Assembly (NCBI GenBank): GCA_030064955.1
Contig: JASJDW010000006.1
Location: 1 to 44,840 of the forward strand
Direction: 5' to 3'
From: Crocosphaera sp.
GTDB lineage: Bacteria > Cyanobacteriota > Cyanobacteriia > Cyanobacteriales > Microcystaceae
Length of the DNA stretch: 44,840 bases
The notes below the pieces were generated by a model. The model had not been told where the DNA came from and did not search any database. It saw only the letters and a list, made by a program, of their open reading frames with translations. Shown here one piece after another: positions 7,709-16,266 of the stretch. The translations under genes and the position numbers were made by a program. Numbering within the stretch: the stretch's first letter is position 1; every line of letters begins with the position of its first letter.

Positions 7709-7780
7709 TGGGTCGCCTGGGATTCGAACCCAAGACCAATCGGTTAAAAGCCGAGTGCTCTACCGCTGAGCTAGCGACCC
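7709..7780 (-). tRNA. trnK: tRNA-Lys (anticodon UUU)
   Basis: The minus strand reads GGGTCGC for the 5' acceptor arm, matching GCGACCC at the 3' end with A as discriminator. The D arm is GCTC-AGCGGTA-GAGC. The anticodon stem is CTCGG/CCGAT around the loop CTTTTAA, giving UUU. The T arm has the TTCGAAT loop. Length is 72 nt. CCA is not encoded. The first anticodon-stem pair is a mismatch. Confidence 0.95.
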
Positions 7781-7806
7781 GTTGTGTGTTCTGCACACGA
7801 TTCACT

Positions 7807-7835
7807 AATATAGCATAGCTTTCTAGTAAAAGCAA
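7807..7835 (-). promoter_or_regulatory. Predicted promoter of tRNA-Lys
   Basis: On the minus strand TTGCTT (7835-7830) is followed after exactly 17 bp by TATATT (7812-7807). The -10 is 26 bp upstream of the mature tRNA 5' end, a sensible leader length. Confidence 0.5.
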
Positions 7836-7844
7836 GGGGTCAGT

Positions 7845-8717
7845 TTAAAGGGCAGTAATATGTATTTTAAACATGGCTTCACAGGTTGCACCCGGTTCGA
7901 GTTCAATGAGGTTTTCTCCTGTGCTGATGGCGTTACGGGGCGCACTCCAGGGTTCTAAGCAGACATATTCTTTGTCTTTGAGAGTCCAGAAGACAATAGT
8001 AGAATACTGTTCTGACCATTCGAGGTTAATCTTGAGGTTTCTAGAAGGGTCTGTAATGCTGGCAGAAGAGCTTTTCAAGGATTTGAGGGCGACATCGATT
8101 TCGTCCTCACTAAAATCAAAATTACCATCATAGGGAGCAATTTCTTTGGTATCTTTGACTTGATAGCTGGATGCTGGAATATCTAACGCCAGTTGGTCTT
8201 TTTGTTTCACTAAAAAATAGGGATGAAAGCCAAAAGAAAATGGCATCACTTTATCGGATTTATTGATATACTCTTGATAAATTTTTAAGGTTTTTCCCTG
8301 TAATTCGTAGATAAACTTTAACTCGAACTCAAAGGGATACATTTTTAAAGTTTCTTCGTTACTGCTCAAGCTGAGAGTAATCTTACAACAAGAGTCGGTA
8401 GATTGTTCAATAACTTCCCAAGGTAAATTTCTGGCAAACCCATGTTGTCTTAAATGGTAGGTTTGATTTTCATAAACATAAACGTTATCAGGTAAATCGC
8501 CACAAATAGGAAAGAGAATGGGAACCCCTCCCCTCACTGTTAATTCAGGGTTAGTAAATCTTTCCTCATCTAAGTAGAAAATTTCTTGTCCTTCAATGGA
8601 CCAACGAGTAATAATTCCCCCTCTTTCGGGAACAACCTCCAGACGAGATAAGGCACTTTCATCAGAGAGAATGTAAGTAATATACTGATTTTGTTTGACA
8701 GAAATTGAAAAGCTCAT
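7845..8717 (-). CDS. Aldose 1-epimerase / hexose-6-phosphate epimerase family protein
   Basis: A 290-residue protein of the galactose mutarotase-like beta-sandwich superfamily, which interconverts alpha and beta anomers of sugars or sugar phosphates. Recognisable features are Arg-Gly-Gly-Val-Pro-Ile-Leu-Phe-Pro-Ile-Cys-Gly around residue 62, the catalytic-region His-Gly-Phe-Ala-Arg near 92, and Phe-Gly-Phe-His-Pro-Tyr-Phe near 165 containing the second conserved His. Near the C terminus, Cys-Leu-Glu-Pro-Trp supplies the catalytic Glu. This pattern is closer to the YeaD-like glucose-6-phosphate epimerase group than to GalM, but the substrate is not settled. It lies 15 bp downstream of the phytol kinase gene on the same strand. 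Confidence 0.82.
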   Translation of the reverse strand: MSFSISVKQNQYITYILSDESALSRLEVVPERGGIITRWSIEGQEIFYLDEERFTNPELTVRGGVPILFPICGDLPDNVYVYENQTYHLRQHGFARNLPWEVIEQSTDSCCKITLSLSSNEETLKMYPFEFELKFIYELQGKTLKIYQEYINKSDKVMPFSFGFHPYFLVKQKDQLALDIPASSYQVKDTKEIAPYDGNFDFSEDEIDVALKSLKSSSASITDPSRNLKINLEWSEQYSTIVFWTLKDKEYVCLEPWSAPRNAISTGENLIELEPGATCEAMFKIHITAL

Positions 8718-8732
8718 AGTTGTTCTTGATAA

Positions 8733-9437
8733 CTACAATAATCTATGAATCAAGTAAAAGGCGAGAACCGCACTACCGAGAGGAACTGTTAAATTATCAA
8801 TTCCTAACTTAGAAAAGGCTTCTAACCCCATAGCGGCCATAGCAACTATTAAAGAAACCATGCCTACTATCCAGATAGGTACACCTACCCATAAAAGGAT
8901 AACACTGGTAACAAAAAAACTGACTCCCATCATGGTCAATGAACCTTCCCAACTTTTCTTAACCCCCAATACTTCATAGGAATGTTGTCCAAACTTTTGC
9001 CCGATAATAGCAGCCATGCCATCTCCCCAAGCCATAACCAAAATACCGATGACTAAGTATTGAGGGTGTCCTGTTGCCCAAAACCACTGGGTTAAAATTC
9101 CAATACTCAGAGCATAAAAAAAAGTTCCTAAGCTTTTACGCCCTACACTGTTAATACTGGGTAAAATGGGCAAAAAGTAAGATATTAGGGCGATAATACT
9201 GGCAATAAAGGAAGCACCGATTAATACCCAAGGGGGTAATTGTAACCACCAAGCAATTAAAACGACGTTTCCTGAGCCAATATGAACGATTTTTCGAGTA
9301 AATTCTGCATCTGTCCCCCGTAAACGGTTTAAAACTTCGGCTAAGCCAATAATCCCCCCTAGATAGAGGATAATCCAACTGATAGGATAGCCCAAGGAGA
9401 GGAAAGTTTTAATGAATGAACCTGACTCAGATAGCAA
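8733..9437 (-). CDS. Phytol kinase-like CTP-dependent kinase (VTE5 family)
   Basis: A 234-residue polytopic membrane protein with about six or seven hydrophobic segments. It belongs to the dolichol/phytol kinase and phosphatidate cytidylyltransferase superfamily. Diagnostic elements are Arg-Lys-Ile-Val-His-Ile near residue 45, Met-Ala-Trp-Gly-Asp-Gly-Met-Ala near 140 (probable metal/nucleotide site) and Lys-Lys-Ser-Trp-Glu-Gly-Ser near 165. Plant VTE5 and its Synechocystis homologue phosphorylate phytol released from chlorophyll, using CTP, for tocopherol or chlorophyll recycling. The only upstream start found is a TTG at 9437. A DUF92 gene whose plant homologue performs the next phosphorylation lies 4 kb away. 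Assignment to phytol rather than another isoprenoid alcohol is by homology. Confidence 0.83.
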   Translation of the reverse strand: MLSESGSFIKTFLSLGYPISWIILYLGGIIGLAEVLNRLRGTDAEFTRKIVHIGSGNVVLIAWWLQLPPWVLIGASFIASIIALISYFLPILPSINSVGRKSLGTFFYALSIGILTQWFWATGHPQYLVIGILVMAWGDGMAAIIGQKFGQHSYEVLGVKKSWEGSLTMMGVSFFVTSVILLWVGVPIWIVGMVSLIVAMAAMGLEAFSKLGIDNLTVPLGSAVLAFYLIHRLL

Positions 9438-9579
9438 GATGAATTCAATTTAACCAGTGAACGTACTCCTACAAGTTATATCAATTTTCTGCAATTTTCA
9501 CCTAGGGGGTTGCTGAAAAAGTCATTTGGTGAAGGTAATAGCGGTTTTCAATTGGGTGTATCAAGATTTTAGTTAGTTG

Positions 9580-9616
9580 AGTGTGGGGAGTGTGGGAGGT
9601 GTGGGGAGTGTAGGGG
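9580..9616 (+). repeat. 9-bp G-rich tandem array (small copy)
   Basis: Four consecutive units AGTGTGGGG, AGTGTGGGA, GGTGTGGGG and AGTGTAGGG. The unit is the same as in the long array at 24356-24553 and the short one at 20642-20686. Confidence 0.75.
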
Positions 9617-9701
9617 AAATTTTTATTTTTTTGGTTAGTCTATTGATATGAAAACTGCTATAAACAACGGGAAAGAGGGAACGAGGAACAGTTTTTTTAT
9701 C

Positions 9702-9835
9702 TTCAACTTCTGAACTCCTGTGCGATAGAGCCGGAACTTCGTTTAGGAACTTCTGCTCGCGCTTAGCCGGAGCTTCGCTGTGGAACTTCTAAAACTAAAA
9801 AACTTTGTACCTCACCAGTATGGGAACTGCTATAT
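9702..9835 (+). repeat. Interspersed repeat family, copy 1
   Basis: Shares with 31777-31942 (inverted) and 38533-38647 the blocks TTCAACTTCT, GAACTCCTG-like, AAAACTA...TTTGTACC and CA(C)AAGTATGGGAACTGCTATA. It carries extra GC-rich filler with GGAACTTC motifs in the middle and lacks the CATTTCCTGGACTCAT end. Confidence 0.65.
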
Positions 9836-9841
9836 ATTAAC

Positions 9842-11446
9842 CTATAATGTCCAAACAATCGGTAAATTAGGCATAATTGTTTCACTATTTTGCTCAATTA
9901 CTATTTCTGACTCTAAATCTAATACTCTTTCAACTTCTTGATAAATTTCTTCAGCTTCTTCTAAGGAATTACCAATACAAGTTAACCCTAATTTTCCAAA
10001 TTCTGATAATGCTCCCATTAAATGAAAAACTGTTCCTGTTTTATTACTACTGTCAAAATGTAAGCGATGTTTAGCAACAATATCCATTAAATCATCGGGA
10101 AGTAAACCACAATACTGTTGTTTTTGTAAATTATCAGAGGCAATATAATATTTAGCGTGATTATGTTGAGTATAAAACAATCCTGTGCTTTGCTCATAAC
10201 TACCATTAGTTAATAATTTTAAGGTCATAAAAGGATGGGTTGTGCCTCCTTTTCTTAAGTTAATTTCAATGGCTTGAATCTCCCATATTTCACCTGCTTC
10301 AGAAGAATTACGAACCGCTAAAAAATCGACACCATACCTTTCCATTGCTCCTTTTTTTGCCAATGCTTGTCCAACTTTTAACCCTAACTCTTGGAGTTTT
10401 TGACGATAAGCTTGGTCCGCAGGAAAACGACATCCTAAATAAATTTGTCCGTCTGGTCCTCCTAAAATTTGATCATGAGTTGAAACAATGCTAACTTCTC
10501 CATTAGGTGTAATATAACCTTGAACACTAGGAGAACGTTTGTCTTTTCCTTCTATAAAAGCTTCAACAATTGCTCCTAATTCGGGAATTCGACTGGAAAA
10601 GTTATCCCAGGTTTCGTCTTTTGCTTGAAAACTTAAGTCTTTTAAGCTATTTAAAATAATGTTTTTTCTTTCAGTATTATTGGATATATTTGGGACTTTT
10701 TTTTTGATAGTATCTAAATCTAATACTGCATTACCTTCTCCTGAAAACCCTTCATTTAGTTTAACTACAATACGGCGTAAATAAGGATTTCTAGACCAAA
10801 GATTATGAATTTCTACAACTAAATCATCAGTATTATTCACTAAATGGCTTCCGTCAGGATGAGAGATTGAACATTCTGAAAAAATTTCTCGACTGCCACT
10901 TTTTGACCCCCAATAACTCAGTTGAGGTGACGCTGCAAAGAGGGGAACATTTAATTTTAAAGATAGTTTTTGTTCTAAGTGCGTTGCATTAAAACACACC
11001 ATATAAGATTTATCGGGACGTAAAGCGCGACGAATTTTTTCTACAAGACGAGGTCGTTCTAAAATTTTTTGAGTTAGAGGTTTAAAAGAATTGTCATAGG
11101 TTGTTAACAAAAGTAGGCGATCGCGGGCATGGGAAAAAGGAATTCCAGGTAATAATTGTAAGTAATATTCAATAATCATGGGAGATAAAGGCTGTCCCGT
11201 GACGTAAATTAATCTTGTTTTAGGATTTCGTAAACGAATTAATGAAAATAAAAGACGTTCTTCGTAGTGAAGAAACCCTGCTACTTTTTGACCCACTCGT
11301 TGATCAATACTAAAAGAAGGGACAACTAAAATATCATAACCATCTTGCTCAAATAAGTCCTTTCCCTGCCAATATTGTCTTAGTTTATCTTGCAGTTTAT
11401 TAAAGTTTTCAATTTGAAGATCAGAAGATTGTTCGAGACTGTTCAT
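9842..11446 (-). CDS. PGM1-like ATP-grasp peptide ligase-related protein
   Basis: A 534-residue cytosolic protein resembling the ATP-grasp ligases related to Streptomyces PGM1, which joins amino acids or peptides during pheganomycin synthesis. The first ~200 residues look like a pre-ATP-grasp domain. The ATP-grasp core follows, with [13 protein letters not shown] near 230 as the nucleotide-binding lysine and Gly-rich loop. Near 380-400, Tyr-Gly-Val-Asp-Phe-Leu and [12 protein letters not shown] supply metal-binding acidic residues. The substrate is unknown. It is not beside recognisable natural-product genes. It is divergent, by 91 bp, from the Nudix-FGGY-DUF92 operon. The assignment rests on overall pattern and could prove to be a different ATP-grasp subgroup. 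Confidence 0.7.
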   Translation of the reverse strand: MNSLEQSSDLQIENFNKLQDKLRQYWQGKDLFEQDGYDILVVPSFSIDQRVGQKVAGFLHYEERLLFSLIRLRNPKTRLIYVTGQPLSPMIIEYYLQLLPGIPFSHARDRLLLLTTYDNSFKPLTQKILERPRLVEKIRRALRPDKSYMVCFNATHLEQKLSLKLNVPLFAASPQLSYWGSKSGSREIFSECSISHPDGSHLVNNTDDLVVEIHNLWSRNPYLRRIVVKLNEGFSGEGNAVLDLDTIKKKVPNISNNTERKNIILNSLKDLSFQAKDETWDNFSSRIPELGAIVEAFIEGKDKRSPSVQGYITPNGEVSIVSTHDQILGGPDGQIYLGCRFPADQAYRQKLQELGLKVGQALAKKGAMERYGVDFLAVRNSSEAGEIWEIQAIEINLRKGGTTHPFMTLKLLTNGSYEQSTGLFYTQHNHAKYYIASDNLQKQQYCGLLPDDLMDIVAKHRLHFDSSNKTGTVFHLMGALSEFGKLGLTCIGNSLEEAEEIYQEVERVLDLESEIVIEQNSETIMPNLPIVWTL

Positions 11447-11537
11447 TATTTTAGTCTTGGGGAGATTGTTCTTGATGTTGTTGTTTTGTCTTATTCATTT
11501 TTATTGTATAGTAATCATAGTTCAACGAGCCAAAATT

Positions 11538-11969
11538 ATGACATTTCGTAACCCAGTTCCTACGGTTGATATTATCATCGAATTGATTGATCAACCCAAC
11601 CGACCTATTATTTTAATTGAACGTAAAAATATTCCTTATGGATGGGCGTTACCAGGGGGGTTTGTGGACTACGGAGAAACAGTGGAAAATGCAGCTTACC
11701 GAGAAGCAAAAGAAGAAGTTAATTTATCGGTTAATTTAATTGAACAATTTCAGGTTTATTCTAATCCAAATCGGGATCAGCGTAAACATACCATTAGTCT
11801 TGTTTTTATTGCTACAGCAACAGGACAACCTCAAGCAGCAGATGATGCTAAAAATGTGCGAGTTTTTGATCTTTGGGAATTACCGAAAAATCTTTGCTTT
11901 GATCATGATAAAATTCTGGCAGATTATCAAAATTATCGCTACTATAAGTTACGTCCTCGGTTGATTTAA
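11538..11969 (+). CDS. Nudix hydrolase
   Basis: A 143-residue Nudix protein. The Nudix box is well kept: Gly-Gly-Phe-Val-Asp-Tyr-Gly-Glu, then Arg-Glu-Ala-Lys-Glu-Glu-Val, with Asn at the usual Gly position after Glu-Glu. These enzymes hydrolyse nucleoside diphosphates linked to another moiety. The sequence resembles the ADP-ribose pyrophosphatase-like group, which is inference. I start at the ATG 11538, because the 27-residue upstream extension from 11457 is hydrophobic and unlike the family. The FGGY kinase gene begins two bases after the stop, so the pair is an operon. Confidence 0.85.
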   Translation: MTFRNPVPTVDIIIELIDQPNRPIILIERKNIPYGWALPGGFVDYGETVENAAYREAKEEVNLSVNLIEQFQVYSNPNRDQRKHTISLVFIATATGQPQAADDAKNVRVFDLWELPKNLCFDHDKILADYQNYRYYKLRPRLI

Positions 11970-11971
11970 TT

Positions 11972-13225
11972 ATGTTATTTTTAGGGATTGATTTTGGAAC
12001 ATCAGGGGCAAGAGGGATTGTTATTAACGAAAATGAAGAAATTATCACCCAAGTTAACTACTTATTTAGTCAGCAAAACAGTAACAATTTAGCCAATCAG
12101 TGGAAAAATACTCTTTGTCTTCTTTTAGAGAAAATATCAATAGATATTAGAAAAAAAATTGAAGCAGTTTCTATTAATGGAACCTCTTCCACTGTTTTAT
12201 TATGTAATAGTGAAGGAATACCAATTGAAAAACCTATTCTATATCATGAGTCACGAGATATAACAGTTTTAGATAATTTTAAAACAATGATTCCGAATGA
12301 GCATCTTGTTAATAGTTCAACTTCTAGTTTAGTTAAGCTTTTATGGTGGTATCAAACTAACAAAATACAACCAGATTATTATTTCTTACATCAAGCCGAC
12401 TGGCTAGGCTTTTTATTACATGGAAAACTGGGAATTAGTGATTATCATAATGCTTTAAAACTGGGTTACGATCTGGAAAATTTATGTTATCCTGACTGGT
12501 TAAAAGCGTTGCCGATTAATTCTGTGTTACCTACAGTTTTACCTCCAGGAACTCCTATAAACACAGTTAGTGATGATATAATTCAACGGTTTAATTTTCC
12601 TAAACATTGTCAAGTTTGTACAGGAACAACGGATAGTATTGCTGCTTTTTTAGCCAGTGGTATCAACCATCCAGGAGAAGGGGTAACTTCTTTAGGTTCA
12701 ACCATAGTTTTGAAATTATTAAGTTACCATCGTGTTGAAGATATTGGGTCAGGAATTTATAGTCATCGTCTAGGAAATTTATGGTTAACAGGGGGTGCTT
12801 CAAATACAGGTGGTGCAGTTTTAAAACATTTTTTTACCAATGAAGAATTAAAAACAATTAGTCAAAAAATAAACATTAGTAAACGAACAAAATTAGACTA
12901 TTATCCTCTCTTAAAACCTGGAGAAAGATTTCCTATTAATAATCCTACATTAGCCCCTCAACTTGAGCCAAGACCTGATAATAAGGTAGAATTTTTACAA
13001 GGTTTACTAGAAAGTATGGCTAAAATTGAAGCATTAGGATACAAAAAACTGCAAGCATTAGGTGCAACCCCTGTGACTCAGATTTATACGGCTGGAGGAG
13101 GCGCAAAAAACGAAACTTGGGCTAAGATAAGACAGCACTATTTGCAAGTACCTGTCCATATTTCTCCCCAAACGGAAGCAGCTTATGGTACTGCTTTATT
13201 AGCTAAACGAAGTCAAAATAATTAA
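11972..13225 (+). CDS. FGGY-family sugar kinase, D-ribulokinase-like
   Basis: A 417-residue FGGY carbohydrate kinase. The phosphate-1 loop Gly-Ile-Asp-Phe-Gly-Thr-Ser-Gly-Ala-Arg-Gly is at the N terminus. Cys-Thr-Gly-Thr-Thr-Asp-Ser-Ile-Ala-Ala-Phe, with the probable catalytic Asp, is near 215. The adenosine-site Gly-Gly-Gly-Ala-Lys-Asn is near 382. It is shorter than E. coli xylulokinase (~480). The size and pattern match the cyanobacterial/plant XK-1 group, which phosphorylates D-ribulose and so feeds the pentose phosphate pool. It follows the Nudix gene by two bases and precedes DUF92 by 27 bp. Confidence 0.85.
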   Translation: MLFLGIDFGTSGARGIVINENEEIITQVNYLFSQQNSNNLANQWKNTLCLLLEKISIDIRKKIEAVSINGTSSTVLLCNSEGIPIEKPILYHESRDITVLDNFKTMIPNEHLVNSSTSSLVKLLWWYQTNKIQPDYYFLHQADWLGFLLHGKLGISDYHNALKLGYDLENLCYPDWLKALPINSVLPTVLPPGTPINTVSDDIIQRFNFPKHCQVCTGTTDSIAAFLASGINHPGEGVTSLGSTIVLKLLSYHRVEDIGSGIYSHRLGNLWLTGGASNTGGAVLKHFFTNEELKTISQKINISKRTKLDYYPLLKPGERFPINNPTLAPQLEPRPDNKVEFLQGLLESMAKIEALGYKKLQALGATPVTQIYTAGGGAKNETWAKIRQHYLQVPVHISPQTEAAYGTALLAKRSQNN

Positions 13226-13252
13226 ACGATAAACAGGAGTCAATTAAAGATT

Positions 13253-14014
13253 ATGATGGAATTATATTTAACGAATTCTTGGATTATTGCCCTTATTGTT
13301 AACAGTATCTTAATCATTTTTGCTTTTCTTGTTCCCAAAAAGTTATTAACTCGTAACGGTTATATCAATGCTTGGATTTTAGGGGTGATTATTTGGGGAA
13401 CATTAAGTTGGCAAGGCTACGCTGTTGTCATGTTTTACTTCTTAGTCGGTTCAGCGGTCACTAAAATTGGTATGGCAGAAAAAGAATCAGCCGGAATTGC
13501 CGAAAAACGCTCAGGAATGCGTGGTCCAGAAAATGTTTGGGGTTCGGCCTTAATTGCTACCTTTTGTGCCTTAGGAACCCTATTGGTTGACGCTCCTTGG
13601 ACGCAATTATTATTATTAGGTTATCTGGCTAGTTTTAGCACTAAATTATCAGATACCACTGCATCCGAAGTTGGTAAAGCTTATGGAAAACGCACTTTTT
13701 TAATTACTAATTTAAAATCTGTTTCTCCAGGAACAGAAGGGGCTATCAGTTTAGAAGGAACCCTGGCAGGTATTATAGCCTCTGCAATCATTGCTTTGAT
13801 CGGCTATCTGGTAGGATTAGTTAATATAATGGGCATTTTTTATTGTATCATTGCAGCTTTTATTGCTACTAATTTAGAAAGTTTAATTGGAGCAACGCTG
13901 CAAGAACAATTAGAATGGATGACCAATGAAATTGTTAATATTATTAATACATTAATTGGGGCTACAGTTGCTATTTTATTGGCTTGGTTAGGACTAAAAT
14001 TTTTAGGATTTTGA
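13253..14014 (+). CDS. DUF92/TIGR00297 membrane protein, VTE6-like phytyl-phosphate kinase
   Basis: A 253-residue membrane protein of family DUF92 with six or so hydrophobic segments. Family marks are Arg-Gly-Pro-Glu-Asn-Val-Trp-Gly-Ser-Ala near 90, Lys-Leu-Ser-Asp-Thr-Thr-Ala-Ser-Glu-Val-Gly-Lys near 133 and Gly-Thr-Glu-Gly-Ala-Ile-Ser-Leu-Glu-Gly-Thr near 162. Arabidopsis VTE6, of this family, turns phytyl phosphate into phytyl diphosphate, and a cyanobacterial homologue was described with it. AGGAG lies upstream of the start. It is third in an operon with Nudix and FGGY genes. Its 3' end overlaps the convergent DUF1823 gene by 12 bp. Together with the VTE5-like gene at 8733, both kinases of phytol salvage may lie in this window. 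Confidence 0.83.
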   Translation: MMELYLTNSWIIALIVNSILIIFAFLVPKKLLTRNGYINAWILGVIIWGTLSWQGYAVVMFYFLVGSAVTKIGMAEKESAGIAEKRSGMRGPENVWGSALIATFCALGTLLVDAPWTQLLLLGYLASFSTKLSDTTASEVGKAYGKRTFLITNLKSVSPGTEGAISLEGTLAGIIASAIIALIGYLVGLVNIMGIFYCIIAAFIATNLESLIGATLQEQLEWMTNEIVNIINTLIGATVAILLAWLGLKFLGF

Positions 14015-14380
14015 TGAGTTCATAACTAAATAACTTAATAACCAGTTAGCCATAGTCGCTCGACGAGTATCTCTAGGATCAAAAGTACCTATTTTATACC
14101 CTTTAAATCCCAATTTTTCTTTAAGTAATTGTTTATTTTCTTTAGGAATAGAACGAGTCAATTTTACTGTAGGAGGACGATTTTCAATAAAGTTTGGTGG
14201 TTGAGGATACTCTTCTTTCCAAGACCCTTCTACTTGAGAAGTATCCCAAGTTTGACTACTTTCATTATAACGGTACCCCAAATAATACCATACCATTTGA
14301 TTAACGGTTTCATCGTCTATTTCTTCGTTAAGAATAGCGTTAATTGTATCAGTATTAAGAACAGGTAAGTCTTTCATCAT
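14003..14380 (-). CDS. DUF1823 family protein
   Basis: A 125-residue soluble protein conserved in cyanobacteria and photosynthetic eukaryotes, function unknown. Family hallmarks are Leu-Asn-Thr-Asp-Thr-Ile-Asn-Ala-Ile-Leu-Asn-Glu-Glu-Ile-Asp-Asp near the start, Val-Trp-Tyr-Tyr-Leu-Gly-Tyr-Arg-Tyr, and the C-terminal Leu-Lys-Glu-Lys-Leu-Gly-Phe-Lys-Gly-Tyr-Lys-Ile-Gly. The Arg-Arg-Ala-Thr-Met-Ala-Asn-Trp-Leu segment follows. No signal peptide or membrane helix. It converges on and overlaps the DUF92 gene by 12 bp. Confidence 0.8.
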   Translation of the reverse strand: MMKDLPVLNTDTINAILNEEIDDETVNQMVWYYLGYRYNESSQTWDTSQVEGSWKEEYPQPPNFIENRPPTVKLTRSIPKENKQLLKEKLGFKGYKIGTFDPRDTRRATMANWLLSYLVMNSSKS

Positions 14381-14565
14381 TATTTTAAACGAACGCTTTT
14401 ACTTTGATTGTACCTGAAAATGAGTATTCTGCATCACTTTATTTAAGGGAATTAGGAAATTATTGGTAGGGTTTAAGGTATGATAGGGTTAATTAAACCA
14501 AAGAGGCTTAATTAACTGGTTAACTAATAGATTCTAAATCTAATCTCCATATTTAAAACCAAATT

Positions 14566-16245
14566 ATGGTTAAATATAACCCCATGTTTCCTGATTTTAA
14601 TTCTTTAATGAATTCTCTAACATCTCAAAGTTGGACAGCTATCGTCATGATAGTTGCTGCTTTAATTGCTACACCCATTTTATTTATTGTGAGTAGTATT
14701 TTTATTGATGCAGGAAGCGTATGGAAACACTTAGCAGAAACCGTATTAACCAGTTATATCACTAACTCTTTATTACTTATGCTTGGGGTAGGAATAGGTG
14801 TTTTAATGATTGGGGTAGCAACAGCATGGTTGGTTACCCTTTGTCGCTTTTGGGGATGTGATTGGTTTGAGTGGTTATTGTTACTACCCTTGTCTGCTCC
14901 GGCTTATTTATTAGCCTATACTTATACTAATATGTTGGACTATTATGGTCCTGTTCAAATCACCCTTCGTTCTTGGTTCGGATGGCAAAGTGTTAATGAT
15001 TATTGGTTCCCTGATATTCGTTCTTTATGGGGAGCTATTATGATGTTAATTCTGGTCCTTTATCCCTATGTTTATCTATTAGCAAGAACCGCTTTTTTAG
15101 AACAGTCAATTTGTACTTTGGAAGCTAGTCGTTCTTTGGGATCTAATCCTTGGCAAAGCTTTTTTAAAGTTGCTCTCCCTTTAGCACGGCCTGCTATTAT
15201 GGCAGGATTAGCTTTAGCGTTGATGGAAACTTTAAACGATTTTGGAACAGTTAAATATTTTGGAGTCAATACGTTTACAACCGGAATTTATGACACTTGG
15301 TTTGGTTTAGGAGAAAGACAAGCAGCAGCGCAGTTAGCAGCTTTTTTGATGTTATTTATTTTTACATTAATTATTTTAGAATTATGGTCACGTCGTCAAG
15401 CTCGTTATTACCAAAATAGTAGCCCTCAAACCCATGTTCCTCGCTATAAATTAACATTTTGGCAGGCTATTTTAGCTTGGTTTGTTTGTTTTGTACCTTT
15501 TTTCGGAGGATTTTTAGCTCCTTCTCTCTACTTAGTTGACTTAGTAATTACCAATGCTGAAACGGCGTTAGAAAATAACTTTTTAAAGTTAGCTAATCAT
15601 AGTTTAATGGTTTCAGTGATCACAGCGATCGCAGCTTTGATTTTGTCCTTAATTATGGCTTATGGTAAACGATTGCAGGATAATTTTTTGATGAATGCTA
15701 GTGTTAGAATTGCTGCTTTAGGTTATGCTATTCCAGGATCAGTTATTGCTGTGGGGATATTAATTCCTGTGGGACGATTAGATAATGCGATCGCTGATAC
15801 GATAGAACAGACTTTTAATCTTGAAATAGGCTTATTAATTAGTGGTACTATTTTGGCATTAATTTACGCTTATTTGGTGAGATTTTTACCCGTTGCTTTT
15901 GGTGCGGTTGAATCCAGTTTAGGGAAAATTAAACCGAGTTTAGATGATGCAGCTAGAAGTTTAGGGTCAAATCCTAGCAAGATTTTACTTAAAATTCATA
16001 CTCCTTTGATGACGGGGGGAATGCTAACCGCAATTATGTTAGTTTTTGTGGATGTTATGAAAGAATTACCCGCTACATTAGTCATTCGTCCCTTTAATTT
16101 TGATACCCTAGCCATTAGGGTTTATCAATATGCGTCTGATGAACGATTATCGGATGCTGCTGCCCCTGCATTAGCCATTGTATTAGTAGGAATGATTCCT
16201 GTGATTTTTCTCAGTTGGCAAATTGCCAAATCACGGCGTAGATAG
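14566..16245 (+). CDS. futB: Iron(III) ABC transporter permease, FutB/FbpB type
   Basis: A 559-residue inner-membrane permease with about 12 transmembrane helices, made of two fused BPD-transport halves. Each half carries an EAA-type loop that contacts the ATPase: Glu-Ala-Ser-Arg-Ser-Leu-Gly-Ser-Asn-Pro-Trp near 186 and Asp-Ala-Ala-Arg-Ser-Leu-Gly-Ser-Asn-Pro-Ser near 463. The fused arrangement and length are those of SfuB/FbpB and cyanobacterial FutB, which pass Fe3+ delivered by FutA-type binding proteins into the cytoplasm with FutC hydrolysing ATP. No futA or futC is in the window, which is usual since fut genes are scattered. ATG 14566 is used; ATG 14584 is possible. The 185-bp upstream region has no clear Fur box. 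Confidence 0.85.
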   Translation: MVKYNPMFPDFNSLMNSLTSQSWTAIVMIVAALIATPILFIVSSIFIDAGSVWKHLAETVLTSYITNSLLLMLGVGIGVLMIGVATAWLVTLCRFWGCDWFEWLLLLPLSAPAYLLAYTYTNMLDYYGPVQITLRSWFGWQSVNDYWFPDIRSLWGAIMMLILVLYPYVYLLARTAFLEQSICTLEASRSLGSNPWQSFFKVALPLARPAIMAGLALALMETLNDFGTVKYFGVNTFTTGIYDTWFGLGERQAAAQLAAFLMLFIFTLIILELWSRRQARYYQNSSPQTHVPRYKLTFWQAILAWFVCFVPFFGGFLAPSLYLVDLVITNAETALENNFLKLANHSLMVSVITAIAALILSLIMAYGKRLQDNFLMNASVRIAALGYAIPGSVIAVGILIPVGRLDNAIADTIEQTFNLEIGLLISGTILALIYAYLVRFLPVAFGAVESSLGKIKPSLDDAARSLGSNPSKILLKIHTPLMTGGMLTAIMLVFVDVMKELPATLVIRPFNFDTLAIRVYQYASDERLSDAAAPALAIVLVGMIPVIFLSWQIAKSRRR

Positions 16246-16266
16246 ATAACTTTTTTATTTATGAAA

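Larger units (their letters stand above)
9438..9841. other. Repeat-rich intergenic region
   Basis: This 404-bp gap holds no gene. It contains a short 9-bp G-rich array (9580-9616), a copy of the interspersed repeat found also at 31777 and 38533, and AT-rich filler. Confidence 0.7.

Noticed and set aside
7644-7835. Open frame on the minus strand covering tRNA-Lys.
   Set aside because: It runs through the tRNA gene and its leader and is a chance frame.
14381-14565. Possible Fur box upstream of the FutB-type permease around 14411-14435.
   Set aside because: Only loose similarity (AATGAGTATTCTGCAT); no convincing inverted repeat.
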